The notes beneath the pieces are model-generated. The model saw only the letters and a program-made list of their open reading frames with translations. It was not told the origin of the DNA and did not search any database. From NCBI RefSeq assembly GCF_010501065.1, contig NZ_QVMM01000003.1:124001-188000 (forward strand): DNA of 64,000 nt, written 5' to 3'. A program made the translations under genes and the position numbers. This DNA comes from Dysgonomonas sp. 216. GTDB taxonomy: Bacteria > Bacteroidota > Bacteroidia > Bacteroidales > Dysgonomonadaceae. Positions 8,831 through 18,049 of the stretch are shown piece after piece (the stretch's first letter is position 1; each line of letters starts with the position of its first letter).

Positions 8831-9100
8831 ATGGAACAGAATTTTTGCCAAAGTTGTGGAATGCCGCTAACAGAAGAGCATTTTGGATCTAATGCTGATG
8901 GAAGTGCAAATAGCGAATATTGTACTTATTGCTATAAAGATGGAGCCTATACATCGGATGTAACAATGGATGAAATGATAGAACATTGTGTGCAATATTT
9001 GGATGAATTCAATAAGGATTCGGATACAAAATTTACGAAAGAAGAAGCTATAGCTCAAATGAAACAATTTTTTCCAAATCTTAAACGTTGGAAAAGCTAA
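8831..9100 (+). CDS. Small putative zinc-ribbon domain protein
   Basis: This 89-residue protein has two Cys pairs: FCQSCGMPL (Cys6, Cys9) and EYCTYCYKDGAYTSDVTMDE (Cys31, Cys34), the pattern of the putative zinc-ribbon family PF12674. It ends in FPNLKRWK. It is closely similar over its whole length to the N-terminal domain of the next gene, so the two arose by duplication. The role is unknown; a metal- or ligand-binding accessory to the regulator is a guess. A -7-like TACTTTTG box lies at 8789-8796 and a terminator follows. Confidence 0.8.
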   Translation: MEQNFCQSCGMPLTEEHFGSNADGSANSEYCTYCYKDGAYTSDVTMDEMIEHCVQYLDEFNKDSDTKFTKEEAIAQMKQFFPNLKRWKS

Positions 9101-9115
9101 ATATAAATAATATAT

Positions 9116-9157
9116 GAGCAGGTGTCAGAATATTTTATATTGATGCCTGTTCTTTTT
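9116..9157 (+). terminator. Probable terminator after the small zinc-ribbon gene
   Basis: GAGCAGG (9116-9122) pairs with CCTGTTC (9146-9152, one G-U), followed by a T-run. Confidence 0.6.
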
Positions 9158-9174
9158 ATATATCCTTTTATCGT

Positions 9175-10260
9175 ATGAGAAACTCGGTCTGTCAAAGTTG
9201 TGGAATGCCGTTAAAATCGGTCGAAATGTTAGGTACAGACATAAACGGGTATCGTATTGAAGATTATTGCCGTTATTGTTTTATAGATGGGCAATTTACA
9301 TCGAATGTGACAATGGACGAAATGATTAAGCTTTGTGCAAAATTTGTACAAAACGAAAATAGGGAGTCTGTTATAAAAAATATGAGGATACAATTTCCTA
9401 CACTGAAACGATGGGCAAGAAAAGAAGATACTCAAAACGAATATCATAAATCGATAAATAAAGTACTTGATTATATTAATGATCATCTGAACGAAAAACC
9501 AGATCTTGATACATTATCGCAAATTGCAAATGTTTCGCCTTTTCATTTTCATCGTATATTTAAAGCTATTATTGGCGAAAATTTGGGGGGATATGTACAA
9601 CGGCTTAGGCTCGAATTTGTAGCCAGACAATTGAGAACCACAGACGATAGCCTTGATAAACTATCGGAAAAGGTAGGATATAATAGCCAGCAAGCACTAT
9701 CGAAAGCTTTTAAAAAACATTTTGGAATTCCACCCAGCGTATATAAAATAACGAAAGGAGAATGGAACAAATATAGAGTATTAGATTTATCTCCAAGAAT
9801 CTGCAAAATAAATTCCAAGCATGTTATTTATATTCGTGTAATGGATGAATATGGCTCTACCGAGTCGTATAGCGAAGCATGGAAAAAGTTATATACTTAT
9901 GCTGTGCTAAGCGGATTATTTTCGAAAGATAGCGAATCTCTTGGGGTTAGTTTCGACGATCCTTCTATAACAGAAGCCGAAAAGTGTAGGTTTTATGCAT
10001 GTATAAGTATAGATCAACATGTGAAACCTAAAGGTATATTTGGTTATAAAGAATTGGATGGAGGACTATATGCTATTTTTACGCTTAAAGGTCATTACAG
10101 GGAGTTACACAATCTATATAAGCTTATTATATTTATTTGGTTGCCCGAAAGTAAATATAAGTTACGAAAAGGTGTTTTTTATGAAAAATACCTGAATAAT
10201 CCACATTTAGTCGCCGAAGAAGAAATACTTACTGAAGTATATATTCCAATAAAAGAGTAG
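9175..10260 (+). CDS. AraC-family regulator with N-terminal zinc ribbon and C-terminal GyrI-like domain
   Basis: The 361-residue protein has three domains. Residues 1-80 are a zinc ribbon (VCQSCGMPL and YCRYCF). Residues 85-195 are an AraC/XylS double helix-turn-helix (INDHLNEKPDLDTLSQIANV, then VGYNSQQALSKAFKKHFG and the final PPSVYK). Residues about 205-360 are a GyrI/Rob-like small-molecule binding domain ending EILTEVYIPIKE. AraC-GyrI proteins sense hydrophobic or cationic drugs in known cases; the ligand here is unknown. It lies 74 nt downstream of its single-domain zinc-ribbon paralogue. A bidirectional terminator separates it from the fucose genes. Confidence 0.9.
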   Translation: MRNSVCQSCGMPLKSVEMLGTDINGYRIEDYCRYCFIDGQFTSNVTMDEMIKLCAKFVQNENRESVIKNMRIQFPTLKRWARKEDTQNEYHKSINKVLDYINDHLNEKPDLDTLSQIANVSPFHFHRIFKAIIGENLGGYVQRLRLEFVARQLRTTDDSLDKLSEKVGYNSQQALSKAFKKHFGIPPSVYKITKGEWNKYRVLDLSPRICKINSKHVIYIRVMDEYGSTESYSEAWKKLYTYAVLSGLFSKDSESLGVSFDDPSITEAEKCRFYACISIDQHVKPKGIFGYKELDGGLYAIFTLKGHYRELHNLYKLIIFIWLPESKYKLRKGVFYEKYLNNPHLVAEEEILTEVYIPIKE

Positions 10261-10277
10261 GGGAAAGGGTAATAAAA

Positions 10278-10308
10278 AAGAAGGACGCCAAAATTAAGCG
10301 TCCTTCTT
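10278..10308. terminator. Bidirectional terminator between the AraC-GyrI gene and the mutarotase gene
   Basis: AAGAAGGACGC (10278-10288) and GCGTCCTTCTT (10298-10308) form a perfect 11-bp stem between two convergent genes. The A-run upstream also makes a T-run on the minus strand. Confidence 0.8.
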
Positions 10309-10322
10309 CGGCTCACAAGTCA

Positions 10323-10709
10323 TTATTTAATGGCATCTGTTAAAGAGAATATACGCTCAACAAGTTGCCATTTTTCTTCCGAACGTTTACCTTCTTCTGT
10401 TATCTGGTATTTGGAAACAAAATCCTCCCATTCGGCTTGTTTCTCATAAGTTGCCAGTTTGCCAAAAGCTTCGTCCCATTCAAAGTCAATAGGTGTTTCC
10501 AGTATCATAAAAGCCATATTTTCTATCACATAGATTTCCATATCCAATATGCCAGCTTTACGAATACCTTCCGGAATCTCTTTCCATATATTATGGCTAT
10601 TATGCCAATATTTATATTGTTCGAGAGTTTGGGAATTGAGTTTAAGAAACTGACAGAAACGTTTTGTTGCTCCTGCCGGTTTTCTCACATATCCATCCTT
10701 CAAATTCAT
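10323..10709 (-). CDS. RhaM/DUF718-family sugar mutarotase, probably for L-fucose
   Basis: This 128-residue protein resembles the L-rhamnose mutarotase family: FCQFLKLNSQTLEQYKYWHN, then GILDMEIYVIENMAFMILET and WQLVERIF near the C-terminus. The family interconverts the alpha and beta anomers of deoxy-sugars. The gene starts 8 nt after the fucI stop, so it is translated from the same message, and L-fucose is the more likely substrate than rhamnose (inference from context). No signal peptide is seen. Confidence 0.8.
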   Translation of the reverse strand: MNLKDGYVRKPAGATKRFCQFLKLNSQTLEQYKYWHNSHNIWKEIPEGIRKAGILDMEIYVIENMAFMILETPIDFEWDEAFGKLATYEKQAEWEDFVSKYQITEEGKRSEEKWQLVERIFSLTDAIK

Positions 10710-10717
10710 TTAATAAT

Positions 10718-12505
10718 TTATTTTTTATACAATGGACCGTATGTCTGGCATGCGCGGTAGTCGGCACTTTCTTTATCCATACCAAATGCACCCCAAGCAG
10801 CCGGACGATATATATCTTTTATTTCTACATTATGCATGCTCACAGGAATACGTAACATCGAAGCCAAAGTTATGAGGTCGGCACCTATATGTCCGCAACT
10901 TATCGAGCCGTGATTTGCACCCCAATAGTTCATAACCGAATATACATCTTTAAAGTTGTCATCCTCGGTAAGACGTGGAACAAACCATGTTGTTGGCCAG
11001 CCTTTATCAGTGCGATCGTCTAGAATTTTGTGTACTTCCGGATCAAGTTCTACGGTCCATCCTTCGGCAATTTGTAAAACAGGTCCCAAGCCTTTTACAA
11101 GGTTTAAACGTACCATTGTACAAGGCATACCTCCACGAGTTAAGAATTTTGACGAAAAACCTCCCCCTCTGAAATATTCTCTGTTTGCCGGTACCCATGA
11201 TGTTGCATCCAAACAAGCTTTTGCTTCAGCTTCTGTAATATCCCAGAAAGGCTTCATTGTAGGTTTTCCATCCTTGTCGCTTTGACGTCCAGAACCATCG
11301 AGTGTTGCAGCACCCGAGTTGATAAGATGAATCATACCACCCGAAGCTAAACCATCAAGTTTTTTACCTGTCACACGTTCTACAGCTTCCGGACTCCAAT
11401 ATGTACGTACGTCTGCAAAAATCTGAGCAGTATTAGTTAGTAGATAGCCGAATAGCATGGCAGTGCCGTTTAATGCGTCGTTTTCGGTTGCTAACACATA
11501 AGGGGCACGCACACCTGTCCAGTCGAACGAAGAGTTAAGTATTGCCTCGGTAAAGTCTCCGTTCGGGTAAAAATCGGTCCATTGGCGTTGTCCCTGAAAC
11601 CCTGCGGCAATAGCATTATGCCCTAATGCTTCTTCTCCAAATCCCATTTCCTTAAGTTTAGGATTCCCTGTCATCAAGTCTTTAACAATAAGAGTCATTT
11701 TCACGATAAACTCCCAATCAGCATCATTGCCTTCGCGGGTTTTAACTAAATGAGGCTTATTTATATTATCCGCAACTTCTTTGCAATTTTCTTTTGCCCA
11801 TGCAAGAGCTTTTTTATATTCTTCTTTATCGTAAATACCTTCGGTCATACGGCGAATGATCTCCACCTCGTCAATACCTTCACAACGCATACCCAAATAG
11901 TCTTCAAAAAAATCGGTATTTACAATAGAGCCTGCTATACCCATACATACAGCACCTATCGACAGGTACGATTTACCTTTCATTATAGCTACAGCCATAC
12001 CAGCCTTTGCAAAACGTAAAAGTTTTTCCTTTACATCGTCCGGTATGGTAGTGTCAGTAAGATCTTTTACATCGTGTCCATAGATTCCGAATGCAGGTAG
12101 TCCTTTTTGTGCATGAGCAGCTAATACGGCTGCCAGATACACAGCCCCGGGACGTTCGGTTCCATTGAATCCCCAAACAGCTTTTACTGTATGCTGATCC
12201 ATATCCATAGTTTCGCTGCCATAACACCAACAAGGAGTTACAGTTATGGTTACCCCTACATTTTCGCGTTTGAATTTTTCGGCACAGGCGGCACTTTCAG
12301 CCACACGTCCGATAGTAGAATCGGCAATAACACACTCTACGGGAGTCCCGTCAGGGTATTTCATTGTAGATGTAAGCAAATCTACTACGCTTTTTGCCAT
12401 GTTCATTGTTTGTACTTCGAGAGATTCTCTTACACCTCCCATACGACCGTCGATAGTTGGACGGATGCCTATTTTGGGCCAGCTGCCCTGATACCTAGTT
12501 TTCAT
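10718..12505 (-). CDS. fucI: L-fucose isomerase
   Basis: FucI converts L-fucose to L-fuculose with a Mn2+ ion in the active site, the first step of fucose breakdown. The 595-residue length matches the family (about 590). Visible marks are the N-terminal [49 protein letters not shown] with a Glu expected among the metal ligands, and the C-terminal [20 protein letters not shown]. The rest of the pathway (kinase, aldolase, permease) is not in the window. A -7-like TACCTTTG box lies at 12547-12540 on the minus strand. The divergent AraC gene is the likely regulator. Confidence 0.95.
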   Translation of the reverse strand: MKTRYQGSWPKIGIRPTIDGRMGGVRESLEVQTMNMAKSVVDLLTSTMKYPDGTPVECVIADSTIGRVAESAACAEKFKRENVGVTITVTPCWCYGSETMDMDQHTVKAVWGFNGTERPGAVYLAAVLAAHAQKGLPAFGIYGHDVKDLTDTTIPDDVKEKLLRFAKAGMAVAIMKGKSYLSIGAVCMGIAGSIVNTDFFEDYLGMRCEGIDEVEIIRRMTEGIYDKEEYKKALAWAKENCKEVADNINKPHLVKTREGNDADWEFIVKMTLIVKDLMTGNPKLKEMGFGEEALGHNAIAAGFQGQRQWTDFYPNGDFTEAILNSSFDWTGVRAPYVLATENDALNGTAMLFGYLLTNTAQIFADVRTYWSPEAVERVTGKKLDGLASGGMIHLINSGAATLDGSGRQSDKDGKPTMKPFWDITEAEAKACLDATSWVPANREYFRGGGFSSKFLTRGGMPCTMVRLNLVKGLGPVLQIAEGWTVELDPEVHKILDDRTDKGWPTTWFVPRLTEDDNFKDVYSVMNYWGANHGSISCGHIGADLITLASMLRIPVSMHNVEIKDIYRPAAWGAFGMDKESADYRACQTYGPLYKK

Positions 12506-12679
12506 GATTATAATTTAAGTTTATAATGATCTATTTTTTCAAAGGTAAATAATTCTGATTTCAAAGCGTTTCATAATATCGATTATCGAATAGTACAAAA
12601 TCACCAAAAGATGATATATTGTTTCTAAAATTAGTATATTTACAGATGGTAAACATAACAGAAAAAAGCTAAGAATATA

Positions 12680-13561
12680 ATGGATGCGGTAGATGGTACA
12701 TCGAATCTTATATTATTAAATATCGGGTATACCGAATTAAATGCAAACTGGAACTGGACTAACATACATAGCCCATTTGCGCGTATATATTATGTAACAG
12801 GAGGAGAAGCTAGAATAAGAATAGGAGACAGAACACAGATTTTAAAACCGGGTTACTTATACTTAATACCTCCTTTCACTTTACACAATGATGAGTGCGA
12901 TAGCTATTTTTCATTATACTATATACATTTCTATCAGAAAGCGGTCAATCAGGAGTCTGTATTCGATAAATATGATTTTCCATTGGAAGTTCAGGCAACG
13001 CATACAGATATTTTGCTTGCCAAAAGATTGACAGAAATTAATCCGGGCAGGCATTTAATGAGTTACGATCCTCAATCGTATGATAATTTACTCACGTTTT
13101 CGAAATATATTGCCGATAATAAAAAGATTCCGATACATCTGGTAATAGAGTCGCAAGGTATACTACTCCAATATTTGTCTCGGTTTTTAGAATCGGCAAA
13201 AGTAAAATCGTTAAAAAAAGACGAACGGATAAACAGATGTATCAAATATATTCACGAAAATTTTGATAAAGATTTATTGATTACTGATTTGGCTGATGTA
13301 GCCTGTTTGTCCGAAAACCATTTTATAAGGTTATTCAAAAAAGAAATGGATGTTACACCATTAAAATATATAAACTTAAAGAAGATAGAAAAGGCTCAGT
13401 TGTTACTTTTAACAACCAATCGTCAGGTGAGGGATATTGCCCTTGAGCTTCTTATTGATAATATATCTTATTTTAATCGCATATTTAAGCAGTATACAGG
13501 TAAAACCCCTGTACAATTCAGACAGGAAAGCAACAGGCAAGAAATAAATTTACAGTTCTAA
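12680..13561 (+). CDS. AraC-family transcriptional regulator with N-terminal cupin (likely fucose control)
   Basis: The protein has 293 residues. The N-terminal half (about 1-150) is a cupin-like sensor with RIRIGDRTQILKPGYLYLIP and a TLHNDE segment. The C-terminal half (about 190-285) is the AraC double helix-turn-helix, with ITDLADVACLSENHFIRLFK and the second helix pair ending YTGKTPVQFRQ. It is divergent from fucI, 174 nt apart, so it probably controls fucI and the mutarotase gene in response to a sugar. That gap holds a tandem heptamer TATCGAT-TATCGAA (12577-12590) as a possible half-site pair. Its 3' end overlaps the next convergent gene by 4 nt. Confidence 0.85.
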   Translation: MDAVDGTSNLILLNIGYTELNANWNWTNIHSPFARIYYVTGGEARIRIGDRTQILKPGYLYLIPPFTLHNDECDSYFSLYYIHFYQKAVNQESVFDKYDFPLEVQATHTDILLAKRLTEINPGRHLMSYDPQSYDNLLTFSKYIADNKKIPIHLVIESQGILLQYLSRFLESAKVKSLKKDERINRCIKYIHENFDKDLLITDLADVACLSENHFIRLFKKEMDVTPLKYINLKKIEKAQLLLLTTNRQVRDIALELLIDNISYFNRIFKQYTGKTPVQFRQESNRQEINLQF

Positions 13562-13902
13562 ATGTTTATTTCTTCCAAAGGATTCCAGAATATTTTCTTC
13601 CAGTTTTTTATTTTGTTATTAACAACGGTTATACCTTCTGCTTCGAGAAGTTTTTCCATCTCATCAGATGTGCCAAAAGCATCTTTACCCGATAATATAC
13701 CTTGGCTATTCACAACCCTATGAGCTGGAATATTTTGTTCGGAAGAGTTGCATGCAGCCATTACACTTCCCACCATTCGGGAAAAATCAGGAAACCCAAT
13801 GGCCTTAGCTATAGCTCCATAGCTTGTGGCTCTGCCATAGGGTATGCTTTTTACTATATCATACACAGCTGTGATGAAAGCTTGTTTTTCAATATCAGTC
13901 AT
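13558..13902 (-). CDS. Alkyltransferase-like (ATL) protein of the MGMT/Ogt family
   Basis: The 114-residue protein contains only the C-terminal DNA-binding domain of O6-alkylguanine-DNA alkyltransferases: IPYGRATSYGAIAKAIG, then the active-site block. In active enzymes that block reads PCHRV; here it reads PAHRVVNSQG, so the acceptor cysteine is replaced by alanine. Proteins of this kind (ATLs) bind O6-alkylguanine without repairing it and hand the lesion to nucleotide excision repair in studied cases. It cannot be a normal methyltransferase. It converges on the AraC gene with a 4-nt overlap. Confidence 0.88.
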   Translation of the reverse strand: MTDIEKQAFITAVYDIVKSIPYGRATSYGAIAKAIGFPDFSRMVGSVMAACNSSEQNIPAHRVVNSQGILSGKDAFGTSDEMEKLLEAEGITVVNNKIKNWKKIFWNPLEEINI

Positions 13903-14149
13903 GCTTAGCCTTTATTCCTATGTAAAGTTAGGCGTTTTCATCATCAAAGCCAAATGTGATTTTTTATAACATCTGAATAATACGGCTTGCAAAACAATTT
14001 ATACAAGCGATAGGAGCACAAAAAGGAGAAAATTTTAGTTGTCACACAATCTTTTGTCAAATATTTAGTTTTTATTTATAGAATGTGTTTTTCGTGAAAC
14101 GAAATAATAAACATATATTTGTTATTGGTTTTGTAAACATCGCTAATGT

Positions 14150-15157
14150 ATGAATAAATTATCAGCCTTAATCTTTGGTTGTTTAATCGTTCTAATTGTA
14201 CATATACCAATGTATGGTCAGAATGGTGAGAAAGTCTATCGTTTTCTTAGTTTACCTACTTCAACTCATATAAATGCTTTAGGAGGAAATAATGTTTCTT
14301 TAGTTGACAATGATTTATCTTTGGTTTTTCACAATCCTGCTTCGTTAGGAGAAGAGATGAATATGTTTCTCAATGTTAATTACATGGCATATGTGGATGA
14401 TATAGGAGTCGGGAGTGCAATATTTGCAAAATCCTTATCTCCAATTTCAACAATGGCGTTTGGCGTCAGCTATATTAATTACGGCGATTTTAAACGTTAT
14501 AATGCAGAACAAATTAGCGAAGGAGATTTTTCGGCAACAGATATGCTTGTAAGTGGGGTATATAGCCGCGACCTTACTCCAATGCTACGAGGCGGGGTTA
14601 CTGCTAAGTTTATATACTCGTCATACGACAAATACTCTTCTACAGCCGTAGCCTTCGATGTGGGATTGAGTTACTACAAAAAAGAAAAAGATTTATCGGC
14701 CGGAATAGTTTTGAAGAACATCGGGGCACAATTAAGTTCGTTTAATGAAGATAGGGTAGGGCTACCTTGGGATGTTCAGGTTGGCTTTACAAAAAAAATA
14801 GCTCATGCTCCAATCCGATTATCGGTTACAGGAATGTACCTCACACAATGGAAGTTTGAAAAAATAGACGAAGCTAATGGTATAGAATCGAAAGACGATA
14901 ATTTCTTTAAAACATTGTTTAAACATACTGTTATTGGGGTTGATCTTCTGCCTTCACAAAACATGTGGATTGGAGTAGGATATAGTCCTAAAATAAATTC
15001 AGACCTTAAAATTACAGAAGGTAATAAATGGGGTGGATGGAATTTAGGAGCAGGGCTAAAGGTTAGTAAATTTAACCTTGGATTCTCATTATCCCAGTAT
15101 TCTCCATCTGCAACATCTTATCATTTTAGCTTCTCGACAGACTTATCTAAATTTTAA
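14150..15157 (+). CDS. porQ: Type IX secretion system protein PorQ
   Basis: The 335-residue protein has a signal peptide (about 1-24, ending IPMYGQ) and an outer-membrane barrel pattern of the PorV/PorQ (FadL-like) type: THINALGGNNVSLVDNDLSL, then HNPASLGEEMNMFLNVNYMAY, typical of PorQ. PorQ is part of the T9SS attachment complex at the outer membrane. The downstream order cmk, ispH, pfkA is the usual neighbourhood of porQ in Bacteroidota (family knowledge). A TATATTTG box at 14114-14121 is a likely -7 element. The barrel ends in FSFSTDLSKF. Confidence 0.85.
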   Translation: MNKLSALIFGCLIVLIVHIPMYGQNGEKVYRFLSLPTSTHINALGGNNVSLVDNDLSLVFHNPASLGEEMNMFLNVNYMAYVDDIGVGSAIFAKSLSPISTMAFGVSYINYGDFKRYNAEQISEGDFSATDMLVSGVYSRDLTPMLRGGVTAKFIYSSYDKYSSTAVAFDVGLSYYKKEKDLSAGIVLKNIGAQLSSFNEDRVGLPWDVQVGFTKKIAHAPIRLSVTGMYLTQWKFEKIDEANGIESKDDNFFKTLFKHTVIGVDLLPSQNMWIGVGYSPKINSDLKITEGNKWGGWNLGAGLKVSKFNLGFSLSQYSPSATSYHFSFSTDLSKF

Positions 15158-15311
15158 TTAACGAGCAAAACTTGTTTCTCTTTTTGTTGCAATCTATTTG
15201 CGGCAAATACTTACCTTTGCATACGTTTAACAATAAAATAATAAGAGCGAAACTAAAGTAAACACGATAGAATTAATGTTTACTTATAACGTTCGGACAT
15301 CATATATTTTT

Positions 15312-16004
15312 ATGAAAAAGATTACAATTGCAGTTGATGGATTTTCGTCTAACGGAAAAAGTACAATGGCTCGGGGATTAGCTAAATCTATTGGTTATAT
15401 ATATATAGATAGTGGTGCTATGTATCGGGCTGTAACATTGTATTGTATACAGAATAATATAATTGATGAACAAGAGATTGATATAAATAAGCTGGAAGCT
15501 TCTATTAACAATATTAAAATTGATTTTAAAATAAATAATACAACAGGTTTACCCGAAACCTATTTGAATGGGATAAATGTCGAGAAAGAAATACGCTCGA
15601 TGAAAGTTTCGGGAAAAGTGAGTATTGTAAGTGCGATAGGGTTCGTTCGCAAACGCATGGTTAAGTTGCAACAGGAAATGGGAGAAGCCAAAGGTGTAGT
15701 TATGGACGGACGAGATATTGGCACTGTTGTTTTTCCTAATGCCGAATTAAAAATATTTGTAACAGCTACCCCCGAAATAAGAGCTCAACGACGTTTAGAC
15801 GAAATGCGAGCAAAGGGAGACAATAATATAACATTTGATGAAGTACTAAAAAATCTTGTGGAAAGAGATACGCTTGATCAAAACAGAAAAGAAGGACCAT
15901 TACGTCAGGCCGAAGATGCCATCGTTTTGGATAATACTTATATGACACAAGAAGAGCAAATGGAATGGCTTCTTCAAAAATATAAGGATGTTATAAATAA
16001 ATGA
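15312..16004 (+). CDS. cmk: Cytidylate kinase
   Basis: Cmk phosphorylates CMP and dCMP to the diphosphates. I choose the ATG at 15312 (230 residues), because MKKITIAVDG is where homologues begin; an upstream frame to 15276 exists. The P-loop is DGFSSNGKSTMA, followed by YIYIDSGAMYRAVTLY. VVMDGRDIGTVVFPNAELK and RAQRRLDEM form the CMP-binding and lid regions. A TACCTTTG -7 box at 15212-15219 suggests its own promoter. The stop overlaps the ispH start by 4 nt, so the two are translationally coupled. Confidence 0.95.
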   Translation: MKKITIAVDGFSSNGKSTMARGLAKSIGYIYIDSGAMYRAVTLYCIQNNIIDEQEIDINKLEASINNIKIDFKINNTTGLPETYLNGINVEKEIRSMKVSGKVSIVSAIGFVRKRMVKLQQEMGEAKGVVMDGRDIGTVVFPNAELKIFVTATPEIRAQRRLDEMRAKGDNNITFDEVLKNLVERDTLDQNRKEGPLRQAEDAIVLDNTYMTQEEQMEWLLQKYKDVINK

Positions 16005-16882
16005 GCAAGATAGAAATAGATCCAAAATCAGGCTTCTGCTTTGGTGTGGTAAATGCTATACAGAAAGCGGAAGAAGAATTAGCTAAAGGTGGTATTTTAT
16101 ATTGTTTAGGCGATATTGTGCATAACAATCTGGAAGTAGACAGGCTTGAAAAATTAGGATTAAAAACTATTAATCACGAACAGTTCAGGCAACTTAAAAA
16201 TGTAAAGGTATTATTGCGGGCTCATGGCGAGCCTCCGTCCACATATCAGATAGCTAAAGAAAATAATATAGAGATTATAGATGCATCGTGCCCGGTTGTA
16301 TTGAGGCTTCAACGAAGGATCAATGACAAATACAATGCTGAAAAAGATAATGAAACCCAAATTGTTATATATGGTAAAAGTGGGCATGCCGAAGTTAATG
16401 GTTTAATGGGACAAACCAATTCGAGTGCTGTTGTAATAGAAAGTAAAGAGGACTTGGATAAACTTGACTATTCGAAGAATATATGTTTATTTTCTCAAAC
16501 AACTAAGCCTTTGGATGGTTTTCAGGAAATAATAGATTTAATAAAGACAAAAATAAGCCCTCTGGCTAAGTTCGAATACTTCGACACCATTTGCCGTCAG
16601 GTATCGAACAGAATTCCTAACATTAAAGAATTCGCTTTATCGCATGATTTAATATTTTTTGTAGCAGGGAAAAAGAGCTCTAACGGGAAAGTCCTTTTTG
16701 CCGAATGTAAACAATATAATATAAACTCTTATTTTGTGTCCTCGTCCGAAGAAATAGACCCATCCGTTATTCAAGCAGGTTTATCTATAGGTATATGTGG
16801 AGCAACATCGACTCCTAAATGGCAGATGGAAGAAATAGAAAAAGAGGTAGAGAATATTTTAATAAAAAAACAGGTTATCTAG
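16001..16882 (+). CDS. ispH: 4-hydroxy-3-methylbut-2-enyl diphosphate reductase
   Basis: IspH is the last enzyme of the MEP isoprenoid pathway and makes IPP and DMAPP using a [4Fe-4S] cluster. The 293-residue protein has the three cluster cysteines in KSGFCFGV (about residue 12), DASCPVV (about 96) and GICGATSTP (about 266). The substrate residues [11 protein letters not shown] and HAEVNG are present. The ATG overlaps the cmk stop (ATGA). Confidence 0.95.
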   Translation: MSKIEIDPKSGFCFGVVNAIQKAEEELAKGGILYCLGDIVHNNLEVDRLEKLGLKTINHEQFRQLKNVKVLLRAHGEPPSTYQIAKENNIEIIDASCPVVLRLQRRINDKYNAEKDNETQIVIYGKSGHAEVNGLMGQTNSSAVVIESKEDLDKLDYSKNICLFSQTTKPLDGFQEIIDLIKTKISPLAKFEYFDTICRQVSNRIPNIKEFALSHDLIFFVAGKKSSNGKVLFAECKQYNINSYFVSSSEEIDPSVIQAGLSIGICGATSTPKWQMEEIEKEVENILIKKQVI

Positions 16883-16911
16883 TATTACAGACTTTAATTT
16901 CGTTGAAAATT

Positions 16912-17892
16912 ATGGCAAACATTAAATGCATCGGAATATTAACATCGGGAGGTGATGCCCCGGGAATGAATGCGGCTATACGTGCCGTAACTCGTGCAGC
17001 AATATATAATGGATGGAAAGTAAAAGGCATTATGCGTGGGTATCGTGGACTTATTTACGATGAAATTGAAGAATTTAAAACAAACTCAGTCAGTAATATA
17101 ATCCAACAAGGTGGAACAATACTCAAAACCGCTCGAAGCCAGGATTTTAGAACACCGGAAGGACGTAAAATAGCTCACGAAGCATTACTTCGCGAAGGCA
17201 TTGATGCTTTGGTAGTTATAGGTGGAGATGGATCTTTAACAGGTGCTAAAATTTTTGCTCAAGAATATAATTTCCCAATAGTAGGTTTACCCGGAACTAT
17301 CGACAACGATTTATCCGGTACAGATACTACTATTGGTTACGATACTGCGTTGAATACAATAATGGAAGCTGTTGACAAAATTAGAGATACAGCTACATCG
17401 CACGAACGTTTGTTTATTATAGAAGTTATGGGACGCGAATGTGGTTTTCTGGCATTAAACGGGGCTATTGCTACAGGTGCCGAAGCTGCTATTATTCCCG
17501 AAATATCTATGGAAAAAGACCAATTGGAAGAACTTATTTCCAATGGTTTCAGAAAATCCAAGAACAGTAGTATGGTACTCGTTACCGAAGGCGAAATTAC
17601 AGGAGGCGCAATGGCTATTGCAGATAGGGTAAAAACCGAATACCCCGAATACGATGTACGTGTTACTATATTAGGGCACTTACAACGCGGTGGATCTCCA
17701 ACCGCTGCAGATCGTATATTGGCCAGTCGTATGGGTGCCGCTGCCGTAGATGCCTTAATGGACGGACAACGTAATGTTATGATTGGTATACAGAATGATA
17801 TAATAGTTAACGTACCTTTTTCTAAAGCTATAAAAAAGAATAAACCTTTAGGAGATGGATTATTATCAACATTGAAAGTATTGTCAATTTAG
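16912..17892 (+). CDS. pfkA: ATP-dependent 6-phosphofructokinase
   Basis: PfkA makes fructose 1,6-bisphosphate and controls glycolysis. I start at the ATG at 16912 (326 residues), where homologues begin; the open frame runs back into ispH. Clear blocks are [31 protein letters not shown], and the catalytic [20 protein letters not shown] with its Asp. [13 protein letters not shown] lies near residue 247. GGDGS with a Gly after the Asp fits the ATP-using rather than the PPi-using type. It is 29 nt after ispH and closes the operon. Confidence 0.95.
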   Translation: MANIKCIGILTSGGDAPGMNAAIRAVTRAAIYNGWKVKGIMRGYRGLIYDEIEEFKTNSVSNIIQQGGTILKTARSQDFRTPEGRKIAHEALLREGIDALVVIGGDGSLTGAKIFAQEYNFPIVGLPGTIDNDLSGTDTTIGYDTALNTIMEAVDKIRDTATSHERLFIIEVMGRECGFLALNGAIATGAEAAIIPEISMEKDQLEELISNGFRKSKNSSMVLVTEGEITGGAMAIADRVKTEYPEYDVRVTILGHLQRGGSPTAADRILASRMGAAAVDALMDGQRNVMIGIQNDIIVNVPFSKAIKKNKPLGDGLLSTLKVLSI

Positions 17893-17914
17893 TCAGAAAA
17901 ACTATAAAAAACGG

Positions 17915-17946
17915 AAAGCATTCATAAAAATATGAATGCTTTTTGT
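17915..17946 (+). terminator. Rho-independent terminator after pfkA
   Basis: AAAGCATTCATA (17915-17926) and TATGAATGCTTT (17931-17942) form a perfect 12-bp stem with a T-run. Confidence 0.85.
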
Positions 17947-18049
17947 GTTTATAAATAAAAAACCATAACAGATTAAACCTTTTCGAAAAAAAAAAGTCAT
18001 AGATTACGTTATATGTTTAAAAATATAGGAAAATTAAAAATAAAATGAA

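Noticed and set aside
12191..12526. Open frames on the plus strand opposite fucI
   Set aside because: fucI is unambiguous over its whole length; the antisense frames show no family features.
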